This document shows, piece after piece, positions 17,421-25,435 of a DNA stretch of 39,285 bases. Location of the stretch: positions 1-39,285 of the forward strand of contig DUQP01000065.1 of the NCBI GenBank assembly GCA_012837735.1, in the 5' to 3' direction. A program made the translations under genes and the position numbers. Every line of letters begins with the position of its first letter. The first letter of the stretch is position 1. Below the pieces are notes generated by a model. It was not told the DNA's origin and did no database searches. It worked only from the letters and a program-made list of their open reading frames with translations. This DNA is from Bacillota bacterium. Its GTDB lineage: Bacteria; Bacillota; Sulfobacillia; UBA3575; DUQP01.

Positions 17421-19991
17421 ATGAGTGCCACTAAACGCAAGGGCAAACTCAACACCTGGCGAGTCGTATTGCTAGTCGGGTTGTTGTGCTGTTTTGTCGG
17501 GGTCGGGACAGCAGCCGGCTTTGTAGCCGGGGTTGTAAAAGACCTGCCGGCGGTCAGTGAACTTGACCCTGCCAAGCAACAAATGGAGACATCCTTTATC
17601 CTCAACGAAGACGGCAGTCAGGTTGTAGCGCGCTTGCACGGGGAGGAAAACCGCGTCCTGATCGACATCGACGAGCTCCCAGAGCACCTCTTGAATGCCT
17701 TCATCGCCATTGAGGATAAACATTTTTGGTCCCATCCGGGAATTGATGTGACAGGCATTATCCGCGCCACCTTCAAAATCCTGACCGGTGGGGGTCTGCA
17801 GAGCGGCAGCACCATCACCCAGCAGCTGGCCAAAGAAGCGTTTTTGACCCAGGAGCAGACCATCCGCCGGAAAGTGGCGGACATGATTCTGGCAATCCAG
17901 TTGGAGCGGCGTTATACCAAGAAGGAGATCCTGGAGTTCTACCTCAATCAAATCTACCTGGGGCCAGGCGTGAATGGTGTGGAAACGGCCTCCCAATATT
18001 ACTTCGGCAAGAGTGCCCGCGATGTTTCCTTCAGTGAGGCTGCCCTGCTGGCTGGCCTGACGCAAAACCCGGGCCGTTACTCGCCTTTTAACAATCCGGA
18101 AGCAGCGACCAATCGGCGCAACTATGTTTTGACGCGCATGGAAGAGCTGGAAATGATCAGCCCCCAAGAAGCGGAAGCAGCCCGCCAGGAGGGCTTAAAC
18201 CTGAACAAAGAGGGACTAGCAAGTCGCTACCAAGCCCCATACTTCGTGGATTACGTATTGGAGCAACTTTTGGACCGCTATGGCAAGGACTTGGTTTATG
18301 GCGGCGGTTTGAGGGTCTTTACCAGCATTGATCTGGACATCCAACAAGCAGCTGAGGCAGCGGTAGCCAAACACCTGAACGCCGCCTATCCTCTCACCGC
18401 AGAAAAAGCGCAGCCAGAAATGGCCGTGGTCGTGCTCGACCACCGCACAGGACATATCAAGGCCATGGTCGGAGGCCGCGAGCATAAGCGGATGTTATCC
18501 CATAACCGCGCTGTACATTCTCTGCGGCAACCTGGCTCTGCTTTCAAACCGATTGCCGTGTATGCGCCGGCCCTGGACCTGGGCTATACAGCCGCCAGTG
18601 TGATCGACGACTACCCCACCACTTATGTGGTGGCAGGCGGAAGCCAAACTTGGACCCCGCGCAACTACGATAACACCTACCGCGGCCTGATCACAACCCG
18701 TGAGGCTGTGGAAGGTTCCGTGAACGTAGTGGCCGTCAAGCTGCTTGACATGATTGGCATCCGCACCGGCCTGCAATATGCAGAGAAATTTGGCATCAAC
18801 AGCATGGTGGCCACTGGCCCGCAAAGTGACTTTGGCCTAGCCTTGGCCCTAGGCGGCCTGACAAAGGGCGTCTCGGTCCTGGAACTGACGAGCGCTTTCG
18901 GTGTGTTCCCCAATCAGGGCATCCGGGTGGAGCCAGTCGCCATTTTGCGGGTGGTAGACAAGGATGGCAATGTCTTGGAAGACAACACCACTGCCCGTAA
19001 GGAAGTGGTATTAAAGCCCGAGGTAGCGTATTTGATGACAAGCATCTTGGAAAGCACCGTCAAAAACGGTACCGGCCGCGGAGCGGATTTCGGCTACCCA
19101 GCCGGCGGTAAGACGGGCACGACCAGTGACTGCGTGGATGCCTGGTTTGTCGGCTTCACACCCCACTTAGTAGCCGGGATCTGGATGGGCTATGACCAGC
19201 CGCAAGCCATGGTTAATCCCCTGACAGGTGGGCCAGTGTGGGGTTCTTCATTTTGTGTGCCGGTCTGGCGGGAAATCATGGCCAATGCCCATGCCAATTT
19301 GCCGGTCCAGCAGTTCCCGCAGGCAAACAATATCGTGACATTACCAGTTTGCACCAAGTCTGGCAAACTGCCATCATCTTGCTGTCCACCGGAGCAAATC
19401 AGGACTGAAGTCTTCATCCGCGGCACCGAACCGACCACCGAGTGTGAAACGCACCTGCGCGCCTGGGTCTGTTCCGAAACTGGGGAACTGGCCACTGCCA
19501 GGTGTCCGGCACCGATGGAAAAGGTGTTCATCCAACGGGAGGTGCCTTGGGTACCGATCACAGATCACCGCGGGGTGGCGGTAAAACCGTTGGACGCTGT
19601 TCAAGAGCTCCCGGTGATCACGTGTGCCACCCACCAGCACTCCGTCCCTGTGATCAGGGACGATGATGACGATGACCGAGACCACCACGGCCCCACCCAG
19701 CCCAGCGGGCCCAAGCCTACGGACAACGCGCAGGTGGTGGTGGATGGCAATAACGTTTTGCCGGACCACATTGTGGCCAGAGCCAACCACCGCCTCACCA
19801 TCCAGGTGACAGCCCATGTGGCGCACCGCCTGCTGATACCGGATTTTGACATTGACCGGTCGATTCGGGCTGGTACACTGGCCACGGTCCGATTCACCCC
19901 GGATAAAGTCGGGACTTTCCCCTTCCAGATCCTCATTAGTGATGAAGACGGCGAAAAGACCATCAGCGGGGTCCTGGAAATAAAAAAATAA
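17421..19991 (+). CDS. Class A penicillin-binding protein (PBP1A type) with C-terminal cupredoxin-like domain
   Basis: The 856-residue product makes and cross-links peptidoglycan at the outer face of the membrane. In order: a basic N-terminus and membrane segment (residues 14-38); a GT51 glycosyltransferase domain (about 55-230, catalytic Glu98 in AIEDKHFWSH, QSGSTITQQLAKEAF); and a transpeptidase domain (about 300-620) with Ser373 in GSAFK, SVN at 433-435 and KTGT at 564. A Cys-rich segment (643-735) follows, with seven cysteines in pairs around SGKLPSSCCP and SETGELATARC. Then an Asp-rich/Pro linker (745-766) and a last domain (770-856) ending with VRFTPDKVGTFPFQILIS. That last domain looks like a cupredoxin fold, but the copper Cys is replaced by Gln836. 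The start is fixed by an upstream in-frame stop. Confidence 0.92.
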   Translation: MSATKRKGKLNTWRVVLLVGLLCCFVGVGTAAGFVAGVVKDLPAVSELDPAKQQMETSFILNEDGSQVVARLHGEENRVLIDIDELPEHLLNAFIAIEDKHFWSHPGIDVTGIIRATFKILTGGGLQSGSTITQQLAKEAFLTQEQTIRRKVADMILAIQLERRYTKKEILEFYLNQIYLGPGVNGVETASQYYFGKSARDVSFSEAALLAGLTQNPGRYSPFNNPEAATNRRNYVLTRMEELEMISPQEAEAARQEGLNLNKEGLASRYQAPYFVDYVLEQLLDRYGKDLVYGGGLRVFTSIDLDIQQAAEAAVAKHLNAAYPLTAEKAQPEMAVVVLDHRTGHIKAMVGGREHKRMLSHNRAVHSLRQPGSAFKPIAVYAPALDLGYTAASVIDDYPTTYVVAGGSQTWTPRNYDNTYRGLITTREAVEGSVNVVAVKLLDMIGIRTGLQYAEKFGINSMVATGPQSDFGLALALGGLTKGVSVLELTSAFGVFPNQGIRVEPVAILRVVDKDGNVLEDNTTARKEVVLKPEVAYLMTSILESTVKNGTGRGADFGYPAGGKTGTTSDCVDAWFVGFTPHLVAGIWMGYDQPQAMVNPLTGGPVWGSSFCVPVWREIMANAHANLPVQQFPQANNIVTLPVCTKSGKLPSSCCPPEQIRTEVFIRGTEPTTECETHLRAWVCSETGELATARCPAPMEKVFIQREVPWVPITDHRGVAVKPLDAVQELPVITCATHQHSVPVIRDDDDDDRDHHGPTQPSGPKPTDNAQVVVDGNNVLPDHIVARANHRLTIQVTAHVAHRLLIPDFDIDRSIRAGTLATVRFTPDKVGTFPFQILISDEDGEKTISGVLEIKK

Positions 19992-19997
19992 CGGACA

Positions 19998-20026
19998 GGG
20001 GCTGACACCAGGTCAGCCCCTTTTTT
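19998..20026 (+). terminator. Rho-independent terminator after the penicillin-binding protein gene
   Basis: A perfect 9-bp stem GGGGCTGAC / GTCAGCCCC is followed by TTTTTT. It lies 6 bases after the stop codon and directly before the SD of the next small gene. Confidence 0.9.
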
Positions 20027-20038
20027 GGAGGTCAAGGC

Positions 20039-20197
20039 ATGATGATAAGCATCCTCGCCGCCCTCTTTTCCGTGGCGACGATCACAGCAGCAATCCACAC
20101 CGTCAGGACCGGTGCCGATGCCGGGCTCTGCATCATCCTGATGATCTTTGCGTTAATATTCATCTCCCTCGCCAAACGACCACCGGGGCGTATGTAA
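20039..20197 (+). CDS. Small two-segment membrane protein, unrecognised
   Basis: This 52-residue frame begins with two ATG codons at 20039. GGAGG lies 7 bases upstream and abuts the T run of the preceding terminator. The product has two hydrophobic segments (about residues 3-18 and 29-45) with a short polar loop and a basic C-terminus ending KRPPGRM. It matches no family I can name. The strong SD, the membrane pattern and the fit into the gap between two same-strand genes argue for a real gene. Expression would need readthrough of the terminator or a promoter within it. Confidence 0.6.
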   Translation: MMISILAALFSVATITAAIHTVRTGADAGLCIILMIFALIFISLAKRPPGRM

Positions 20198-20260
20198 ACC
20201 GGAACAAAATCATGCTGCCTGCGTCTAATACAAAAAAGCCAGTTGAAGGGAGTCTGGGCA

Positions 20261-20773
20261 ATGATCAGGGTCAGAACCATGCAAGCGCTCCTAGTCGGGG
20301 TTTGTTTAATCGCACTTTGCTCAGGGATTGCCGCCGCAGGAGGCAAACTGCCGGTACCCGCCCCCGACCGGCCGGTGAATCATGATGGCGGTGACCCTTC
20401 CCTGAATGAGGAAGTGCGCCAAAAACAACAGGAAATCGATCAGTATCTGTTCGTGGACCATGCCCGAGAAATCGCTGGTTTTCAAGTGACCCACACGGCA
20501 CCGCAGGCAGACTATGTTGAGATTGGGATTACTCCGTTCAGCGTGGAAAACGCTGCTTATCTTTATGACATATTTGGTCATGATATGGTGCTGGTCGTGG
20601 CCGGACGGCAGGCGGAATTACTCAGCCCAGCCACAGCCTATAATGATGTGGAGATTGATGCGGTGGCACAGGCCGGCGTGTCACCGGCCTGGTATGCCCT
20701 GGGGGTTTTCGTGCTCATCGGCGGGTTCATTGTTCTGCGGTGGAAGCGAGCGATTAAAAACACGCTTTTGTAA
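20261..20773 (+). CDS. Secreted, C-terminally membrane-anchored protein of unknown function
   Basis: From ATG 20261 (AAGGGAG 8 bases upstream) the product is 170 residues. It has a signal peptide (hydrophobic 8-25, likely cut after SGIAAA) and a Pro-rich segment. The soluble domain has an EIAGFQVTHTAP motif, then YVEIGITPFSVENAAYLYDIFG and VLVVAGRQAELL. A single C-terminal membrane segment (about 143-161) precedes a basic tail. The layout suggests a domain held on the outer face of the membrane. I do not recognise the family. It follows the penicillin-binding protein and the 52-residue protein on the same strand, so an envelope role is a guess from context. A TTG six codons upstream is a weaker start. 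Confidence 0.8.
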   Translation: MIRVRTMQALLVGVCLIALCSGIAAAGGKLPVPAPDRPVNHDGGDPSLNEEVRQKQQEIDQYLFVDHAREIAGFQVTHTAPQADYVEIGITPFSVENAAYLYDIFGHDMVLVVAGRQAELLSPATAYNDVEIDAVAQAGVSPAWYALGVFVLIGGFIVLRWKRAIKNTLL

Positions 20774-20801
20774 ACGCTCTCCAGATGTTTATAAAGCAGC
20801 C

Positions 20802-20823
20802 ACCCCGCCGTTTGGGACGGGGT
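20802..20823. terminator. Weak hairpin between convergent genes
   Basis: ACCCCG and CGGGGT form a 6-bp stem with a 10-base loop between the 170-residue protein gene and mutS2. There is little T-run on either strand. It may act as a terminator for one or both genes. Confidence 0.35.
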
Positions 20824-20844
20824 TTGCCAGAAGATAATCTTTAG

Positions 20845-23202
20845 TCACTCCAGTTCCACCACTGTCACCCCATGGTCCCCCTCCTGGGGCGGCGCCAGGT
20901 GAAACGCCTTCACGCGCGGGTGTTCCCGGAGCACCTCTGCCACCACCCGACGCAACGTGCCGGTTCCTTTCCCATGTACGATCCGCACCTGCCGCAAGCC
21001 CGCCACACAGGCGGCATCCAGGTATTTGTCCAGGAGCGGCAACGCGTCTGCCACCCGCATGCCCCGCAGGTGCACTTCCGTCTCCACTCTGTCCGACACC
21101 AGCGTTGGCCGGGGGCCGCTATCTTTGACCTCTGTGATCTCGTCTTCTGCGCCTGGTCGCAGATCCGACAATGGTACCACCACCCGCATGATTCCGACCT
21201 GGACAGGCACTTTGCCATCGCCACCGGGTTTGTCAAGGGCATGGCCCGCTTTGCGCAGGCTCACCACATACACCGGTTGGCCCGGTCGCAGGTCAGTTAA
21301 AGGCTGTTCCGTTGAGCGGGGTTGCCGGGCCCGCACCCGGTCGGCAAGTTCGGAAGTGGTTTTTTCCAGGTCTTGCTTCAGCTTCTGGGCACGGCGGTCC
21401 AATTCACTGCGATCATGGGCTGTGCGCAGTTCCCTAATCAGGTCCTCACTTTGCCGGCGCACGCGTTGCAGAATGCTGAGCGCCTCTTCCTGGGCGTTTT
21501 CGATGATCTGGCGCTCCCGTGCCTGCAGATCTGCCAACTGCTTCTCATAGCGCTGGCGCAGGATGGCAGCATCTCGGGCATCTTGTTCGGCTTGCCGCCG
21601 TTCTCCCGCAGCCTGCACCTTGTCATCGGCGATCCGGGACAAAAGCCCTTCCACCTCGCCCTGCCGGCGGGGCAACAACTTCTTGGCACGATCGACCAGG
21701 TTTCCAGGCAAACCTAAGCGAGCAGCGATTTGCAGGGCATTACTGCGGCCGGGCAGACCGATCAGGAGCCGGTATGTGGGTTGGAGCGTTTCCAGGTCAA
21801 ACTCCACAGCAGCATTTTCCACCCGTTCCCTGGTATAGGCGAAGGTTTTCAGCTCGCTGTAGTGGGTGGTGGCGATCGTCCGCGCTCCTTGTTCCTGCAG
21901 ATACTCCAGTATGGAGCGGGCCAATACCGCGCCTTCGGAGGGTTCAGTACCCGCCCCTAATTCATCCAACAACACCAGATGCGGTCCTTGCGTCTGCTTC
22001 AGATTCGACAAAATCTTGACGATCTGGGTCATATGTGACGAGAAGGTGCTCAGGCTCTGTTCAATGCTTTGCTCATCGCCGATGTCACAGAACACCCCGC
22101 CGAAAAACCCCACTGCCGTGCCAGGTTGGGCTGGCAGGTGCAGTCCGGTCTGATGCATGAGCAAAAACAGACCGACCATCTTCAGGGTCACCGTTTTGCC
22201 GCCCGTGTTCGGTCCGGTGATCACCAATGTGTCAAAATCGTAACCAATATGCACATCTACCGGGACAGCTTCATTTTGGAGCAGCGGATGGCGACCGGCC
22301 AGCACGCGCATTTGCCCGGGTTGGGCCGGCGCCGGCCGGCAGGCGTCCATCTGCAGGCTGAGGCGGGCGCGGGCCTGGATCACATCCAGTTCGGCTAGGA
22401 TGTTTAACATGCGGGTCAATTCCTCTGCCACCCCGGCCACCACTGCCGAGAGTTGGCGCAGGATGCGTTCCACCTCATGGTGTTCGGCAGCCTGAGCGCG
22501 GCGCAGTTCGTTGCCCATTTCCACCACCGCCAGCGGTTCCATAAACAATGTGGCTCCGCTGGCGGATTGGTCGTGCACCAGGCCTTGGACCTGGTTGCGG
22601 TATTCCTGCTTCACCGGCACCACATAACGATCCGCCCTGATGGTGATCAAAGGCTCTTGCAGGTAATGCTGAAATGAGGGGGAACGAATCAAATTCTCTA
22701 ATTTGCTGCGCATGCGGCTTTGCAGTGTCAAGGCACGCTGCCGCAAACGGGCCAGTTCCGGGCTGGCATCATCCCGCACCTCGCCCTGATCATCGATCGC
22801 CCGGTTGATATGCCTGGCCACGGGCTCAGGTACCGGCAATTCATGCGCCAGACCGCTCAACAAGGGCAAATCCTCTCGCCCGGTCAAGGTGCGCCGCACG
22901 CGGGCGGCGGCTGCAATCGTCCCCGCCACCGCCAAAAGTTCGCTCCCCGCTAAAGCACCACCGCGGGCAGCACGCCGGATGGATTCCCGGTAGTCCCGCA
23001 CACCGCCCAGGGATACGGATTCCGCCCTATCCAGCAAGGTGCGCGCCTGATCGGTTTCGCTTTGCCAACGGGCGATCTGATCAGGATCAGTGCTGGGGCG
23101 CAAAGCGCCAGCACATTCTGCCCCTACACTGGTCTCCGCCTGTTGCGCCAGCATGGCGATGATTTTGTCATATTCCAGATTGCGCAATGTCCGCTCGTCC
23201 AT
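20845..23202 (-). CDS. mutS2: Endonuclease MutS2
   Basis: The 785-residue product has the MutS-family ATPase: Walker A GPNTGGKTVTLKM, the GDEQSIEQSLSTFSSHM segment, Walker B HLVLLDELGAGTEPSEGA and TTHYSELK. A long coiled-coil linker (about 515-620, Glu/Arg-rich) and a C-terminal Smr nuclease domain (about 708-785) follow, the latter with HLRGMRVADAL and IVHGKGTGTLR. It lacks the MutS mismatch-recognition domain. MutS2 proteins act in recombination control and, in Bacillus, in rescue of collided ribosomes. The ATG at 23202 lies just after a hairpin that spans the stop of the upstream ogt gene. Confidence 0.96.
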   Translation of the reverse strand: MDERTLRNLEYDKIIAMLAQQAETSVGAECAGALRPSTDPDQIARWQSETDQARTLLDRAESVSLGGVRDYRESIRRAARGGALAGSELLAVAGTIAAAARVRRTLTGREDLPLLSGLAHELPVPEPVARHINRAIDDQGEVRDDASPELARLRQRALTLQSRMRSKLENLIRSPSFQHYLQEPLITIRADRYVVPVKQEYRNQVQGLVHDQSASGATLFMEPLAVVEMGNELRRAQAAEHHEVERILRQLSAVVAGVAEELTRMLNILAELDVIQARARLSLQMDACRPAPAQPGQMRVLAGRHPLLQNEAVPVDVHIGYDFDTLVITGPNTGGKTVTLKMVGLFLLMHQTGLHLPAQPGTAVGFFGGVFCDIGDEQSIEQSLSTFSSHMTQIVKILSNLKQTQGPHLVLLDELGAGTEPSEGAVLARSILEYLQEQGARTIATTHYSELKTFAYTRERVENAAVEFDLETLQPTYRLLIGLPGRSNALQIAARLGLPGNLVDRAKKLLPRRQGEVEGLLSRIADDKVQAAGERRQAEQDARDAAILRQRYEKQLADLQARERQIIENAQEEALSILQRVRRQSEDLIRELRTAHDRSELDRRAQKLKQDLEKTTSELADRVRARQPRSTEQPLTDLRPGQPVYVVSLRKAGHALDKPGGDGKVPVQVGIMRVVVPLSDLRPGAEDEITEVKDSGPRPTLVSDRVETEVHLRGMRVADALPLLDKYLDAACVAGLRQVRIVHGKGTGTLRRVVAEVLREHPRVKAFHLAPPQEGDHGVTVVELE

Positions 23203-23208
23203 ATATTA

Positions 23209-23226
23209 GAGGGCCTACCGGCCCTC
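23209..23226 (-). promoter_or_regulatory. Hairpin over the ogt stop that pairs the mutS2 SD region
   Basis: GAGGGCC, four bases, GGCCCTC is a perfect 7-bp stem on the minus strand. It includes the last codons and TAG stop of ogt. The only GGAGG near mutS2 is in its 5' arm, 19 bases before the mutS2 ATG. Without a T run it is more likely a translation-coupling element than a terminator. Confidence 0.45.
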
Positions 23227-23733
23227 CACTTCAACCCCCTCCAAACGCAACAAGCGCTGTTTCATCTCCGGGCCGCCACCGAACCCGCCCAGGCTGCCGT
23301 CACTTCTTAAGACGCGGTGGCAGGGAATCACCAGCGGCAACGGGTTGTTGGCCATCACCTGTCCCACCGCTCGGGCTGCCCCGGGGTAACCGGCTGCCCG
23401 GGCCAGTTCACCATAAGAGGTCAGCTGGCCAAACGCCACCTGCCGCAACACATTGAGCACGCTGCGTTGAAAAGCCGTCAAGCCTGTTAAATCCAGCGGC
23501 AGATCGCAACGCAGCTCCTCTCCCTGGGCGTAGGCCAGCAAATCCTCCGCCAACTCCGCCGCGAAACTAGGCGTGCAGCGTTTACCTAATGGGGCCTGAG
23601 CAGTTTTCTGCAGCAAGCAAATTGCCTCTTCCTCTGTCTTTTGGGGCAGCGTCAACAAACGCAAACCCACCGCACTGAAGGCGGCACCGATCCAACCCAA
23701 ATCAGTCTCGTACACATCCCATTGCAACGCCAT
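23215..23733 (-). CDS. ogt: Methylated-DNA--[protein]-cysteine S-methyltransferase
   Basis: From ATG 23733 (GGAGGGAG close upstream) the product is 172 residues. The C-terminal DNA-binding domain contains the active-site motif PLVIPCHRVL, preceded by VAFGQLTSYGELARAAG and RAVGQVMANNP, and followed by a GGFGGG loop. The enzyme removes alkyl groups from O6-guanine onto its own Cys in a single suicide turnover. It is one base downstream of the metalloenzyme gene and 12 bases upstream of mutS2, giving a small DNA-repair run. The open frame extends 49 codons upstream, inside the neighbour. Confidence 0.94.
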   Translation of the reverse strand: MALQWDVYETDLGWIGAAFSAVGLRLLTLPQKTEEEAICLLQKTAQAPLGKRCTPSFAAELAEDLLAYAQGEELRCDLPLDLTGLTAFQRSVLNVLRQVAFGQLTSYGELARAAGYPGAARAVGQVMANNPLPLVIPCHRVLRSDGSLGGFGGGPEMKQRLLRLEGVEVEGR

Positions 23734-23734
23734 T

Positions 23735-24664
23735 TTACTCCCTCCCGGGCAAGGCGACCTGGAACCCGAGCAAATCATAAATCGCCGGCATGATATCCGT
23801 AAGATTGCGTATCTTTTTGGCGACCTCTGCCCGCCCGCAACCGAGCAGGATGGTCGGGACCGGATTGAGGGTATGGACATTGGAGCGCAGATCTTCGATA
23901 TTGCCGTGGTCGCTACTGATTACGACCAATGTCTCATTCAGATCCACCCCCGCCACCGCCGCCCCCAGGTATCGATCCAGGTTTTGCAGACATTCCACTG
24001 CCACCTGCTCGTCCTGCCGGTGGCCAATATGGTCGGTGAGAAAATATTCGAACATGGAAAAATCATTTTGAGCCGCCACCCGGGCAGCACTTGCACCTGC
24101 TTGCTCCGGTTCTTGCCAGGGAACGGCATAACCGGCCGCCACCAGGCCAGCACCGCAGATATCATGGTAGACCGCCTCACCGGCAAGCAGGTCATCTATG
24201 GTGCGAAACATCAACCCACCGCTCATCACCGCCACAGTGGAAGCAGACGGTTTGTATCTGTTCCTGGGCATCTCCACAAAAAAGCGGTCCCGGTAGGCGT
24301 TGATGAATGTGGCCCGGAGCCCCCGTTCTGTAAAAACCTTAAAGACACTATAGGAGTCCAGCAGGTCGCGCAGTACTTTCGGTGGGAAGGCGTTGATGTG
24401 CCGGCCGCAGTAGGCGGGAGCGTTCACACCGGAAAAGAGCGCAGTCTGCCCTGTGGCGCTTTGCGGAATGCCCGGCACACCTAAACAGGCATCTGTCGGT
24501 ACCACCTCGGCAATCGGACTATGGAAAGGGCAGGTGTCCCGCAAGAGAAATTTCCCGCCTAGGAGCGAGTCCAGCCAGGGAGTATCGGCAAGCAAATATG
24601 GGTTTGACTGAGGATCATTATCCCCTAGTCCAAATCCGTCAATGAAAAAAAACAATACCTGCAA
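23735..24664 (-). CDS. Alkaline phosphatase superfamily metalloenzyme (phosphomutase-like)
   Basis: The 309-residue product has the binuclear-metal layout of the phosphoglycerate mutase/phosphopentomutase branch. An N-terminal FFIDGFGLGDND is followed by the nucleophile region PQSATGQTALFSGV, TDHIGH with metal ligands, and a late ISSDHGNIED. It lacks the inserted domain of full-length cofactor-independent phosphoglycerate mutase. The substrate is unknown; a phosphatase, phosphodiesterase or mutase role is possible. The start is a TTG with a moderate GGGTG SD. It lies between the DUF421 gene and ogt. Confidence 0.78.
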   Translation of the reverse strand: MQVLFFFIDGFGLGDNDPQSNPYLLADTPWLDSLLGGKFLLRDTCPFHSPIAEVVPTDACLGVPGIPQSATGQTALFSGVNAPAYCGRHINAFPPKVLRDLLDSYSVFKVFTERGLRATFINAYRDRFFVEMPRNRYKPSASTVAVMSGGLMFRTIDDLLAGEAVYHDICGAGLVAAGYAVPWQEPEQAGASAARVAAQNDFSMFEYFLTDHIGHRQDEQVAVECLQNLDRYLGAAVAGVDLNETLVVISSDHGNIEDLRSNVHTLNPVPTILLGCGRAEVAKKIRNLTDIMPAIYDLLGFQVALPGRE

Positions 24665-24748
24665 TGGAATTCACCCGGCGATCATGATTCGGCTTCCTAA
24701 ATACCGTTTCATACATATTTCTCCCTGGCCAAAGCCAATCCTCCCCTG

Positions 24749-25339
24749 TCAGGGCAGGGGCCGCCGGGAGCGCAACAAATCCTGCAGCCGGGCCAAGTCC
24801 TCCCGCAGGCGAGCGCTTTGCCACCGGATAGCCGGAGCGAGATTTAGTGATGGAGTCTGGACAAGATCGCGCGGGGTGAGACTGCGTTCTTCCGGGCGCA
24901 ACCTGACGCTCACCTTGCCGTTTGGTTCCAAACGCGCCTCTTCCACCTGGGCTATATTCTCCACACCCTGTTCACGCAGAAAAATAATCAGATCCGCCAT
25001 GCTCATCCGCTCTTTATACAGGTTGGCCCTGATCACCTGCCCATTCCGCACAAGCAGAGTTGATACCCCTTGCGTGATACACTCGAGCGGACGGGAATAC
25101 AGGTTTATCCAGGACAGAAAGATTTGCAGTAACCCTAATGTGAAGATTGGGATGATCACGTGCCACACATTCTGGTTAGGGTTTTGGATCCCGATCCCCG
25201 CCACGTCGCCAATCATAATCATCACGGCCAAATCAAAGGGCGCCATGTTAGCCACGGAGCGCTTCCCCATCAACCGGAACACCAGCAAAGCAATCAAATA
25301 CATCAAACTGGTGCGCAAAAAGAGGGTAACATAATCCAT
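24749..25339 (-). CDS. DUF421 (YetF-like) membrane protein
   Basis: The 196-residue product has three N-terminal hydrophobic segments (about residues 5-20, 34-50 and 60-78). The family motif RLMGKRSVANMAPFDLAVMI is in the first loop. A C-terminal soluble domain holds LVRNGQVIRANLYKERMSMADLIIFLREQG, here written as one region of about 30 residues in two parts. DUF421 proteins are often linked to sporulation or the cell envelope, with unclear function. The ATG has AGGAGGG 9 bases upstream. It is followed after 84 bases by the metalloenzyme gene. Confidence 0.9.
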   Translation of the reverse strand: MDYVTLFLRTSLMYLIALLVFRLMGKRSVANMAPFDLAVMIMIGDVAGIGIQNPNQNVWHVIIPIFTLGLLQIFLSWINLYSRPLECITQGVSTLLVRNGQVIRANLYKERMSMADLIIFLREQGVENIAQVEEARLEPNGKVSVRLRPEERSLTPRDLVQTPSLNLAPAIRWQSARLREDLARLQDLLRSRRPLP

Positions 25340-25405
25340 GGGCGCATTCCCTCCTGAAGTCTAATGGGCCAATATATTGTGCCCGTTCCCCAGCCGGGAA
25401 TGCAA

Positions 25406-25427
25406 CGGGGCCCCTTGCGGAGCCCCG
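25406..25427 (-). terminator. GC-rich hairpin after pheT
   Basis: On the minus strand CGGGGC and GCCCCG form a stem directly after the pheT stop. Only TTGC follows, so this is a weak intrinsic terminator. It also overlaps the presumed promoter region of the DUF421 gene. Confidence 0.5.
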
Positions 25428-25435
25428 GTTTCCAG

